Source: Mycobacterium fragae
GTDB lineage: Bacteria > Actinomycetota > Actinomycetes > Mycobacteriales > Mycobacteriaceae
Direction of reading: 5' to 3'
DNA length: 64,000 nucleotides
Assembly (NCBI RefSeq): GCF_002102185.1
Contig: NZ_LQOW01000024.1
Coordinates: 310,001 to 374,000 of the forward strand
Shown here: piece by piece, positions 20,225-31,331 of the stretch
How the letters are laid out: the number at the start of each line of letters is the position of its first letter
Numbering within the stretch: position 1 is the first letter of the stretch
Notes under the pieces: generated by a model
Database searches by the model: none
The model's input: the letters and a program-made list of their open reading frames with translations, nothing else
What the model was told of the DNA's origin: nothing
Translations under genes and position numbers: made by a program

Positions 20225-21228
20225 GCGTGTGCTCCAACCGGAATGAGTTCGGACACAACCTGTTCGGCGGTCCAGGGTGCCAACAGAAAGCCGTTACGGC
20301 CGTGGCCGGCGGCAACCAGGGTTCGGGCGTCCAGCCGTCCCACCAGCGGCAGATTATCCGGTGTCATCGGGCGCAACCCGGCAACGCACTCCGCCAGCTC
20401 GTACTCGCCCAGCGCCGGCATCACCGCACACGCGTCGTCAAGCAGGTCACGCACTCCGGATACCGTCGGCGCGGTGTCGCGGCCGTGCTCGTATTGGGTG
20501 GCGCCCACCACCACACCGTCGGCGCGTGGCACCAGATACACCTGGCGCCCATGCACACGTGCGCGAATTACCCGCTGCGGCACCGGCATACAACCTTTGC
20601 GCCAGCGCAGCCGCAGCAGCTCGCCCTTCACCGGCCGAATCGGCAGGCCCGGCCACAGCGCCGGCGCGTCGATCCCGTTGGCGAGCACGACGGCGTCGGC
20701 CTCAACGGTGGCCAAGTCGTGCACCGGCCCGTCCCATTCGACGCCGAGCCGCTCGCACGCCGCCGCCAGCGCGTCCAGCAGGGCGCGGTTGTCCACCGCC
20801 AGCTCCGTCGGCGCGCGGAAGCCGTGCCGGATGCACTGCGCCAGCAGCGGTTCCACGTCGCGTGCCGCCGGCTCCCAGATCACCGGGTGGCCCTGCGCGG
20901 ACAGCCAGTCCGCCACCGTGTGCAGATCAGCGACATCGGCGCTGTCGACGGCGACCGCCAACGACTCCCGTGCGGTGATCACCCCCGCAGGCAGTCCGTC
21001 GGTGAATCCCCCCTGCTGCCATAGCCGCAGCGACTCCATCCCCAGGTGCAGCAGCCGCTCTTCGCCGGGCCATCCTTCGGTATGCGGGGCCAGCATCCCG
21101 GCCGCGACCCAGGATGCGCCGCGCTGCCCGCTGCGGTGCACCCGCACCGACCAACCGGCTTGAGCCGCCCGCCGCGCCACCGACAGCCCGATGACCCCAC
21201 CGCCGATGACGGCCAGTGAGTTCGGCAT
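20221..21228 (-). CDS. thiO: Glycine oxidase ThiO
   Basis: 335 residues (M. tuberculosis Rv0415 about 340). The N-terminal FAD-binding motif is AVIGGGVIGLSVARRA, and the C-terminal flavoprotein motif AGHGRNGFLLAPWTA binds the flavin tail. It oxidises glycine to dehydroglycine (iminoacetate) for the ThiG reaction in aerobic bacteria. It is the first gene of the thiO-thiS-thiG unit and starts at ATG 21228, right after a TPP riboswitch ending in GAAGGGAGCGAAGG. Confidence 0.95.
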
Positions 21229-21232
21229 CCTT

Positions 21233-21330
21233 CGCTCCCTTCGCCGGCATGATCCGGATCAGGTCGAACGGTAAGGGCAGGTCCTGATGGGTGTGCCCAC
21301 TCTCAGCCCCGCTCCCGGGACTCCCGTGTT
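21233..21330 (-). promoter_or_regulatory. TPP riboswitch (THI element) controlling thiO-thiS-thiG
   Basis: Read on the minus strand the leader has GGGGCTGAGAGT (about 21311-21300), then ACCTGATCCGGATCATGCCG and GCGAAGGGA (21237-21229 side). These are the conserved THI-box blocks of a second, independent thiamine-pyrophosphate riboswitch. The terminal AAGGGAG overlaps the thiO ribosome-binding region, so control is again likely at translation initiation. The promoter is the palindromic -10 region at 21343-21359. Confidence 0.95.
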
Positions 21331-21342
21331 GGTCAGTTTTCC

Positions 21343-21359
21343 ACGCTAGCCGCTAGCGT
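21343..21359. promoter_or_regulatory. Palindromic bidirectional -10 region between thiO and thiE
   Basis: ACGCTAG-CCG-CTAGCGT is a perfect 7-3-7 inverted repeat. Each arm contains TAGCGT, a TANNNT -10 box. Rightwards TAGCGT at 21354-21359 is six bases before the thiE GTG at 21366 (leaderless). Leftwards TAGCGT at 21348-21343 predicts a start near 21336, just before the thiO riboswitch. One symmetric element could therefore fire both transcripts. Confidence 0.65.
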
Positions 21360-21365
21360 CGCGGT

Positions 21366-22028
21366 GTGCACGAACGTCTCGCAACGGCCAGGCTTTACCT
21401 GTGCACCGACGCCCGCCGCGAGCGCGGCGACCTGGCCGAGTTCGCCGACGCCGCCCTGGCCGGCGGGGTGGACATCATCCAGTTGCGCGACAAGGGCTCG
21501 GCGGGCGAGCGGCAGCTGGGCCCGTTGGAGGCGCGCGCGGAGCTGGCGGCGCTGGAGATCCTCGCCGACGCCGCCCGCCGGCACGGCGCGCTGGTCGCCG
21601 TCAACGACCGCGCGGACATCGCCCGCGCGGCCGGCGCCGACGTGCTGCATCTGGGCCAGGACGACCTGCCGCTGCCGGTGGCGCGCGACATCGTCGGGCC
21701 GGTCACACTGATCGGCAGGTCGGCACACACCCGCGACCAGGTGGCCGGCGCCGTCACCGACGCGGTCGATTACTTCTGCGTCGGGCCGTGTTGGCCCACC
21801 CCGACCAAACCGGGCCGTCCGGCGCCCGGCCTGGCGCTGGTGCGCAGCGCCGCCGAACTGGCCGGCGAAAAACCGTGGTTTGCCATCGGCGGTATCGACT
21901 CCGCACGGCTGCCGGAGGTGCTCGACGCCGGTGCCCGCCGCGTCGTTGTGGTGCGGGCGATCACCACCGCCGAGGACCCGCGGATGGCCGCCGAGCAGCT
22001 CAGTTCGGCGCTGGCAGCAGCGAGCTGA
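21366..22028 (+). CDS. thiE: Thiamine-phosphate synthase ThiE
   Basis: 220 residues (M. tuberculosis Rv0414c about 222). It joins HMP-PP (from ThiD) and thiazole phosphate (from ThiG) into thiamine phosphate. Family signatures: IIQLRDKG near the N-terminus, [40 protein letters not shown] and PWFAIGGID. The GTG start lies six bases after a -10 box and needs no leader, so unlike thiC and thiO it escapes riboswitch control. Its last 29 bp overlap the convergent mutT3 gene. Confidence 0.96.
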   Translation: MHERLATARLYLCTDARRERGDLAEFADAALAGGVDIIQLRDKGSAGERQLGPLEARAELAALEILADAARRHGALVAVNDRADIARAAGADVLHLGQDDLPLPVARDIVGPVTLIGRSAHTRDQVAGAVTDAVDYFCVGPCWPTPTKPGRPAPGLALVRSAAELAGEKPWFAIGGIDSARLPEVLDAGARRVVVVRAITTAEDPRMAAEQLSSALAAAS

Positions 22029-22632
22029 TCCGGCAGCTCAGCTGCGACGGCGCCTGATCGGGCCGGCCCGCGGTGCACCATACGAAGACCCCCGCCTCGA
22101 TCTCGACCGTGCGCGGCAAGTGACGCCGTCGCTCGTCGGCAACCTCCAGCGGCACGGTTGCCGGCGCGGTACGCAGCCGGTGCCAGCTGGCGGCGAACCC
22201 GGGGTGTAGCGGAAGCTCGGCGACTTCCTCCTCGGCCACCCAGCGCAGCTCGGCGCTCTCCCGATTGGGCACGGTCTGCAGTAATTCGCCGGCATCGGCG
22301 ACGACTGTGGTGTAGGTCCAGTGGGCGCCGCCGATCCCGAAAACCTCGGCCGTGATCACCGTGCCCCGCACCGTTAGCTGCTCGCTGGGCAGCCCGGCCT
22401 CCTCGTGGGCTTCCCGGACGGCGGCCTGCTCGGCGGTTTCGTGGCTGTCACGGGCGCCGCCCGGCAGACCCCATGTTCCGCCCTGGTGACTCCACGGCGC
22501 CCGGTGCTGCAGCAACACCGCCGGCGTGCCGTCGGGGCGAGGGGCTCGCAGCAGCAAACCGGCCGCGCCGTGGCGACCCCAGTAGTGCATACCGGTGTCG
22601 GAGACCACCCACCCGTCACCGTCGCCGCGCAC
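22000..22632 (-). CDS. mutT3: Nudix hydrolase MutT3
   Basis: 210 residues (M. tuberculosis MutT3, Rv0413, is 217). The Nudix box is [23 protein letters not shown] (GX5EX7REUXEEXGU), near residues 58-80. MutT3-type enzymes hydrolyse oxidised or ordinary NTPs, contributing to clearance of 8-oxo-dGTP-like nucleotides. GTG 22632 is six bases after TATCCT, a -10 box. It converges on thiE with a 29-bp overlap of the two 3' ends. Confidence 0.93.
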   Translation of the reverse strand: MRGDGDGWVVSDTGMHYWGRHGAAGLLLRAPRPDGTPAVLLQHRAPWSHQGGTWGLPGGARDSHETAEQAAVREAHEEAGLPSEQLTVRGTVITAEVFGIGGAHWTYTTVVADAGELLQTVPNRESAELRWVAEEEVAELPLHPGFAASWHRLRTAPATVPLEVADERRRHLPRTVEIEAGVFVWCTAGRPDQAPSQLSCRISSLLPAPN

Positions 22633-22638
22633 GCGTTC

Positions 22639-22644
22639 AGGATA
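22639..22644 (-). promoter_or_regulatory. -10 box of a leaderless mutT3 transcript
   Basis: TATCCT on the minus strand followed by GAACGC and then the GTG at 22632; six-base spacing as for other leaderless genes here. Confidence 0.5.
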
Positions 22645-22673
22645 AGCAGCGCTCGCCTCCCCGCATCTGGCGA

Positions 22674-22705
22674 ACGAACTCTTAGACTTCGCTTATAGAG
22701 TTCGT
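22674..22705. promoter_or_regulatory. 9-bp inverted repeat upstream of the Rv0412c–glnH–pknG operon
   Basis: ACGAACTCT (22674-22682) and AGAGTTCGT (22697-22705) are exact reverse complements 14 bases apart. The right arm overlaps a TATAGA-type A/T patch (22694-22700). The repeat lies in the 107-bp divergent gap between mutT3 and the Rv0412c homologue, 35 bp before the GTG at 22740. An operator for the pknG operon is the simplest reading; an RNA hairpin in its leader is possible. Confidence 0.5.
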
Positions 22706-22739
22706 GACACGTACGCCCGAAAGATGAGGTCCGAGCCAC

Positions 22740-24082
22740 GTGACCGTTGAGTTGGCGCATCCATCGACCGAGCCGCTGGGCTCGCGGTCGCCGACTGAAT
22801 TCGTGCATCCGCGGTGGTGGTTCATCGCGACGACGCCGGGCCGCATTCTGTCGATCGGCGTGATCCTGGCAACGCTGGGCGTGCTCAGCGCGTTCGCCAC
22901 CTCGACAACGATCAATCAGCGCCAGGTCACGCTGACCACCGTGTTGAACCACACCGAGCCGCTGGCATTCGCGGCCGGACGCCTGTACACCACGCTGTCG
23001 GTGGCCGACGCCGCGGCCGCGACCGCGTTCATCGCCCAGGCCGAACCGCGCGCCGTCCGACAGCGCTACGAGCAGGCCATCACCGATGCCGCGGTGGCGG
23101 TGACCCGGGCGTCGGGCGGGCTGAGCGAGGAGACGTCGTGCGCGCCGTTCACATCGTCGACCTGCCTGCAACTGCTGGGCAAGATCAACGCCGAGCTGGC
23201 CGTCTACACCGGGTTGATCGAGATTGCCCGCACCAACAACCGGGCGGGCAACCCGGTCGGCTCGTCGTATCTGTCTGAGGCTTCGGCACTCATGCAGGCG
23301 AAGATCCTGCCCGATGCGCAACGCCTTTACCAAGCAACTTCGGCGCGGGTGGACAGCGAAACCACGGCGACTACTCAGATCCCGGCACCAGTGATCCTCG
23401 TCGTCCTCGCCACCGCGGTCTTCGGCGCGTTCTCGCATCGCTGGCTGGCCCGGCGCACCCGACGACGGATCAACCCCGGTCTTGTCGCGGGTGCGCTGGC
23501 GATTCTCGTTATGGTGGTTTGGGTGGTAATCGCTCTGGTGATCTCCACCAACGCCAGCCACAGCGCGAAAGACTCTGCGGCAGAGTCGCTCAAGACCATC
23601 ACCAACATGTCCATCAGCGCCCAGCAGGCCCGTGCCGACGAAACGCTGTCGCTGATCCGCCGCGGGGACGAAGAAGTCCGCAAGCATTCCTTCCACCAAC
23701 GCATCGACACCATGCACAAGCAGCTCGACGAATACCTGGCCCGCGGAGACGCGGTCGACCGCACCGACCTGCAGGGCGCCAACGAACTGCTGACCCGCTG
23801 GCGGAAGGCCAATGACCGGATCGACTCCTACATCTCGGTGGGTAACTACCAGGCCGCCACCCAGGTGGCGCTGGGCACCGGCGAGGACGACTCCACTCCC
23901 GCGTTCGACAAACTCGACCGTGTGTTGGGCAAGGCCATGGAACAGAGCCGCAATCAACTGCGCGACGACATCATCAACGCGCGTCGCGGGCTGTCCGGCG
24001 CCACGGTCGGTGCCGTCGTGCTCAGCCTGGGCGCGGCCATTGCGGTCGCACTCGGATTGTGGCCACGACTGAACGAGTACCG

Positions 24083-24086
<4 letters not shown>
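22740..24086 (+). CDS. Conserved membrane protein of the pknG operon (Rv0412c-like)
   Basis: 448 residues from GTG 22740 (M. tuberculosis Rv0412c about 439). A transmembrane helix lies at residues 34-54. A roughly 150-residue extracytoplasmic helical region with a disulfide-capable Cys pair (TSCAPFTSSTCLQ) follows. A helix pair at about 215-285 is next, then a second helical outer domain (SAQQARADETLSLIRRGDEE), and a last helix at about 420-440. The layout resembles bacterial four-helix-bundle sensors. Its stop overlaps the glnH start (ATGA). In M. tuberculosis it is part of the pknG-glnH signalling operon that senses amino acids, which fits an outer-sensor-to-kinase relay. Confidence 0.88.
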
Positions 24087-27312
<3,226 letters not shown>

Positions 27313-27338
27313 CCGCCGCCGCTCCGCCGCCCTTTCCG

Positions 27339-27398
27339 GTCGAGTGTGCGTCGAGGGCGGAAAATTCGCGCGTCGGCCGCCCTACGCGCACACTCGAC
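27339..27398. terminator. Long imperfect inverted repeat after pknG
   Basis: A 22-base arm beginning GTCGAGTGTGCG (27339-27360) pairs with 27377-27398 ending CGCACACTCGAC, with three or four mismatches and a 16-base A/T-containing loop (27361-27376). It lies exactly between the convergent ends of pknG and the DUF559-type remnant, so a bidirectional terminator is likely. Similar GTCGAGTGTGCG-type palindromes are, from memory, dispersed in mycobacterial intergenic regions; no second copy was noticed here. Confidence 0.6.
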
Positions 27399-27402
27399 GC
27401 CC

Positions 27403-28255
27403 TCAGCGCACAGTCAAATCCCTGCCGTGCAACGCCTGCCTGACCCTTCGCACGATATCCGCCGGACGGTCCTCGGCGACCACCCGAATCACCAGCCAAC
27501 CCAGTCGTTCCAGGGTCTCCAGCCGCTTGATGTCGTTGACATACCGCCACCGGTCGACCAGATGCTGATCGCCGTCATACTCGACCGCGACCATGTTCTC
27601 CGGCCAGCCCAGGTCCAAGAAATACGTCTTGCCGCCGGTCCTCACCGGTATCTGGGTCAAAGGACGAGGGAAGCCTGCATCGATAAGGAGTAGCCGCAGA
27701 TAACTTTCTCTCGGCGACTCCGCGCCCGGGTCGACCAGATCCAGCACGGTCTCCAGTTGGCGCAGTCCGCGAGCACGGCGATGACGATCGGCAAGTAGCG
27801 CAACATCGTCGACCTTGAAACCCGTTGCCCGGGCAAGCGCATCCAGTCGGGCAACCGCCAAGCGGACAGTCCCGCGCGGCCTATGTCGAACGCGGTCCGC
27901 TCGGGTGTGGTAACGCTACGACCGTTCACGGTCTGCACCTCGTCGTCGAGCAGCGCGTCGCGGCGAGTCACGACGCCGCGCGGGGCGCGAGGGTTGGGGT
28001 AGATCAGCTCGACTGCAATGTCATCATCGATCCACTTCGCGCCGTGTAGCGCCGCGGCCGCAGTTCCGGCGATCACCCCCTGGCGGCCCGACCACAGCCA
28101 CGCGGCGGCAATGCGTGCTCCAGGGATAGCGGGATCTGCTTGGAGAGATAGACGTTCGGACACATCACCCGGTATTGCGTACGCAGCTGATGGCGGTTGA
28201 GCACACCACGCGCCAAAGCCTCGCTGCCGATGAATGGTTCCCCCGACTCCCCCAT
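27403..28255 (-). pseudogene. DUF559-type endonuclease-fold gene broken by two frameshifts
   Basis: Three consecutive reading frames make one protein of about 284 residues. The N-terminus (28255-28120) has GEPFIGSEALARG and RHQLRTQYR. The middle part (28115-27880) has AAAWLWSGRQGVIAGTAAA, PRAPRGVVTRRDALLDDEV and VTTPERTAFDIGR. The C-terminus (27875-27403) has AVARLDALARATGF, YLRLLLIDAGFPRP, VAVEYDGDQH and a PD-(D/E)xK-like core. Adding one base near 28113-28120 and one near 27873-27880 restores the frame. The architecture, a helix-turn-helix-like AbiEi-type front and a DUF559 nuclease-like back, is common in mycobacteria; function unknown. Either a genuine pseudogene or two single-base sequencing errors. 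Confidence 0.8.
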
Positions 28256-28313
28256 TCGGTGCACATTCCCATGCCACGTGGTGCCGTGCTGCGCAGCATC
28301 CACAGGCCACAAA

Positions 28314-30167
28314 TCAGCTCGCGACGAGCTTGACCACCTGATCGTTGCCGTAGTCGGTGACGTAGAGGTTGCCCAACCCGTCCACCGCCACACCCTCGGT
28401 GTAACTGAGCTCGGGGACCTGCAGCACGACCTGTTTGTTCGCGCCCGCGTTCAACCTCACCACTCGGCCGCCGTCGGTGACGTAGAGGCTGTTCGATGAA
28501 TCGGTTGCCAAACCGGATGGATCTTTGAGGCCGGTGAACGGCAGCACGGTCTGGCTGCTCGATCCGGGCGCCAGCTTCACCACCCGATTGTTGCCGGTAT
28601 CGGCGACGTACACGCTGCCCGACGCGTCGACCGCCACTCCCTTGGGGCGTTCGAGGTCGGAGAACGACAGCACGGTCTGGCTGGTCGACCCGGCCGCCAG
28701 CTTCACCACCCGATCGTTGCCCGTGTCGACCACGTACACGCTGCCCGACGCATCCACCGCCAGACCCTCGGGACGTTTGAGGCCGGTGAACGGCAGCACA
28801 GTTTGATTGGTCGAATTCGGCGCGAGCTTCACCACCCGGTCGTTGTCGGTATCGCCGACGTAGACGTTGCCGTCGTTGTCCACCGCCAGCCCGTACGGCT
28901 CTTTCAGGCCGATGAACGGCAGCACGCTCTGCATCGTCGACCCGGCGGTGAGCTTCATCACCCGATCGTTTTCGACATTCGAGACATACACGTTGCCGGC
29001 CCGGTCCACGGCCACCCCCTCGGGCCCGGTGAGGCCGGTGAACGGCAGTACCGTCGCTCGATACGACGATGGTGCGGTCTGGGCCGACGATTGAGTGGTC
29101 GGGCCCGAGGCGACCTTCCACACGACGATCCCCGCCGCGATGACCACCAACAGCACCAGCAAGCCGACCGCCAACGGCATCAGCCACGAGCGCTGCCATG
29201 ACGGCGCGGCGGTGGACTCGTCCGGGTAGAAGTCCAGGTCGCTGACCTGGTCCGGAACCGGCTGCGGGATACGCCGTCGCGCGACGATCTGATTGAGGTC
29301 GTTGGCCCGGCGCAGCATCGTGCGGGCGTCACTGTCCGGTCCCGCCAGTGCGCCGCGGGCAGCGCGAGCAAGATCGCCGGCGGTGGCGAACCGCTGCCGC
29401 GGATCCTTCGCCATCCCGCGCGCGACGACGGCGTCGAGCGCGGGTGAGACAACGTGCGGGCGCAGCAGGCTGGGCTTGGGCGGCGCCGCGGTCAAGTGGG
29501 CCTTGATCACCTGGCCGACCGTCTTCGCACCCGGAAAGGGGCTGTCGCCGGTGAGGATTTCGCTCAGCACACAGGCAAGCGAGTACACGTCGCAGCGATT
29601 GGTCAGCGGTTCGTTGTCGAAACGCTCCGGCGCCATATACGCATAGGAACCCGCCGTCGGACCCGGTGCGTTCAGTGCCGGGTCGGCGATACCGAAGCCG
29701 TATAGGTACGCGACGCCGTCGCCGGTCACAAAGATGTTCTCCGGCTTGACATCCCGATGGATCAGCCGTTGCGCATGCGCGGCATCAAGCGCCGCAGCGA
29801 CCTGCTCGATGATGGCCACCGCGCGCTCGGGGTCGATCGGCCCGAACGTGCTGACCAGCGACCGCAACGTCTCCCCGGATACCCACCGTGTCGCGACGTA
29901 ACAGGTGCCCTCGCTCTCGCCCCAATCGTGCAGCGGTATGGCATGGCGTTCCGGCAGCTTCGCCACGATCGGCAACTCGTGGAAGAACCGCTGGCGATCG
30001 ATCGTCTGCGGCAGCAGGGTGAGCCCGACCATTCGGTCCTTGGCCGTGTCTTCGGTCGTGAAGAAGGCCTCGTAGAGCGGACCAACGCCGGTGTGGCAGT
30101 TCAGCGCTCGTATCTCGTAGGGGCCGAATTGTGTCCCGACCCGGGCGGTATCGGGCTGCTCACCCAT
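28314..30167 (-). CDS. PknD-like receptor pseudokinase with NHL beta-propeller
   Basis: 617 residues from ATG 30167, six bases after a -10 box. Residues 15-275 are a Hanks-type kinase domain closest in style to PknD. The ATP-anchoring VAIK lysine is Thr50 (VGLT) and the DFG aspartate is Gly157 (YGFG); the glycine loop is irregular (TGVGPL). HRD survives (HRDVKPEN, 137-144), as do APE and the alpha-C Glu. A transmembrane helix spans 329-350. Residues 370-617 form six NHL repeats of the pattern GVAVD..GNVYV.D.GNDRVVKL, an extracellular propeller. It probably senses an outer ligand but signals without efficient catalysis. It is not the ortholog of pknD, which lies elsewhere in M. tuberculosis. 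Confidence 0.88.
   Translation of the reverse strand: MGEQPDTARVGTQFGPYEIRALNCHTGVGPLYEAFFTTEDTAKDRMVGLTLLPQTIDRQRFFHELPIVAKLPERHAIPLHDWGESEGTCYVATRWVSGETLRSLVSTFGPIDPERAVAIIEQVAAALDAAHAQRLIHRDVKPENIFVTGDGVAYLYGFGIADPALNAPGPTAGSYAYMAPERFDNEPLTNRCDVYSLACVLSEILTGDSPFPGAKTVGQVIKAHLTAAPPKPSLLRPHVVSPALDAVVARGMAKDPRQRFATAGDLARAARGALAGPDSDARTMLRRANDLNQIVARRRIPQPVPDQVSDLDFYPDESTAAPSWQRSWLMPLAVGLLVLLVVIAAGIVVWKVASGPTTQSSAQTAPSSYRATVLPFTGLTGPEGVAVDRAGNVYVSNVENDRVMKLTAGSTMQSVLPFIGLKEPYGLAVDNDGNVYVGDTDNDRVVKLAPNSTNQTVLPFTGLKRPEGLAVDASGSVYVVDTGNDRVVKLAAGSTSQTVLSFSDLERPKGVAVDASGSVYVADTGNNRVVKLAPGSSSQTVLPFTGLKDPSGLATDSSNSLYVTDGGRVVRLNAGANKQVVLQVPELSYTEGVAVDGLGNLYVTDYGNDQVVKLVAS
28320..29052 (-). repeat. Six-fold NHL repeat encoded at about 126-bp period
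   Basis: Within the pseudokinase gene the units share LPFTGL..P.G.AVD...VYV.D..NDRVVKL at the protein level and long identical stretches at the DNA level (for example the ACCACCCGATCGTTG-like blocks). The similarity points to recent internal duplication of the propeller blades. Confidence 0.75.
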
Positions 30168-30173
30168 AATTCG

Positions 30174-30179
30174 ACTGTA
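30174..30179 (-). promoter_or_regulatory. -10 box of the leaderless pseudokinase gene
   Basis: TACAGT on the minus strand, then CGAATT, then ATG at 30167. It occupies the 21-bp gap after ackA, whose stop lies at 30189. Confidence 0.5.
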
Positions 30180-30188
30180 ACCCGCTAC

Positions 30189-31331
30189 TCAGGCAAGCAC
30201 GCTCAGGCAGTCGCGAGCGATGGCCAGCTCTTCATTGGTCGGGATCACCAGCACCGCAATCGGTGAGGTGTCGGTGGAGATCCGGCGGGCATCCCGAGCG
30301 GGCTCGAGGTTGCGCTGCTCGTCGAGCTCGATGCCCAGCGCCGCAAGCCCGCTCACCGCGTCGCGACGCACCGCGGCCGCGTTCTCACCGATCCCGGCGG
30401 TGAAGCTGACGGCATCGGTGCGGCCGAGCACCGCCAGGTAAGCGCCGATGTACTTGCGCAGCCGATGAACAAATACGTCGTAGGCTAATTGGGCTGCGCT
30501 GTCGCCGGATTCGATCATCTCCCGCAACCGGCGAAAGTCACGCTCGCCCGCCAGGCCAAGTACCCCGGAGCGTGCGTTCAGCATCGACTCGACGTCGCCG
30601 ACACTCATGTTCGCCTCGCGGCAGAGGTAGCCGATGATGCTCGGGTCGATGTCGCCGCTGCGGGTGCCCATCACCAGGCCCTCCAGCGGCGTCAGCCCCA
30701 TCGACGTCTCGACGGGCCGGCCTTTCGCGATGGCCGATGCCGACGCGCCGTTACCCAGATGCAGCACAATCTGATTCAGCTCGCCAACCGATCGTCCCAA
30801 AAACGCAGCGGCCTGCTCGCTGACGTACTGGTGTGACGTTCCGTGAAATCCGTAGCGGCGGACCCGCCACTTCTCGGCCACCTCACGCTCGATCGCGTAG
30901 GTCGCCGCGGCGGGCGGCAGGTTGTGGAAGAACGCTGTGTCGAAGACCGCGACATGCGGAGTGTCGGGCAGCATCTTGCGCGCCACCTGAATACCCTGCA
31001 CCGCCGGCGGATTGTGCAAGGGGGCCAGCTGCGACAATTCCTGGAGCTCGGTGATCATCGCGTCGTCGATGACAGTGGGACGATAAAAGGTCTGGCCGCC
31101 GTGCACCACGCGGTGACCGACAGCCGCCAACCCGCAGGACTTCAGGTCGATACCGTCGGATGCCAGCTGCTCGAACGCCACACGCAACGCCGCATGGTGG
31201 TCGGGAACCGGCGAATCCCGCTCGCCGATCTGCTCGACCAGCCCATCCGCCAGCGACTGGCCCGAATCAGGTTGGACCAGCGCGTATTTCAGCGACGACG
31301 AGCCGGAATTGATCACCAGCACCGTGGTCAC
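30189..31331 (-). CDS. ackA: Acetate kinase
   Basis: 380 residues (M. tuberculosis Rv0409 is 385). It interconverts acetyl-phosphate plus ADP and acetate plus ATP. Signatures: [15 protein letters not shown] at the N-terminus, the acetokinase motif [18 protein letters not shown], and [13 protein letters not shown] near the C-terminus. GTG 31331 overlaps the pta stop (GTGA), so the two enzymes of the acetate pathway are translationally coupled. It is the last gene of fgd1-pta-ackA. Confidence 0.96.
   Translation of the reverse strand: MTTVLVINSGSSSLKYALVQPDSGQSLADGLVEQIGERDSPVPDHHAALRVAFEQLASDGIDLKSCGLAAVGHRVVHGGQTFYRPTVIDDAMITELQELSQLAPLHNPPAVQGIQVARKMLPDTPHVAVFDTAFFHNLPPAAATYAIEREVAEKWRVRRYGFHGTSHQYVSEQAAAFLGRSVGELNQIVLHLGNGASASAIAKGRPVETSMGLTPLEGLVMGTRSGDIDPSIIGYLCREANMSVGDVESMLNARSGVLGLAGERDFRRLREMIESGDSAAQLAYDVFVHRLRKYIGAYLAVLGRTDAVSFTAGIGENAAAVRRDAVSGLAALGIELDEQRNLEPARDARRISTDTSPIAVLVIPTNEELAIARDCLSVLA

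Noticed and set aside
28073..28393. Intact small gene of 106 codons at the front of the DUF559-type region
   Set aside because: Its first part is opposite the pseudokinase end and only residues after ATG 28255 make sense, as the front of the frameshifted gene.
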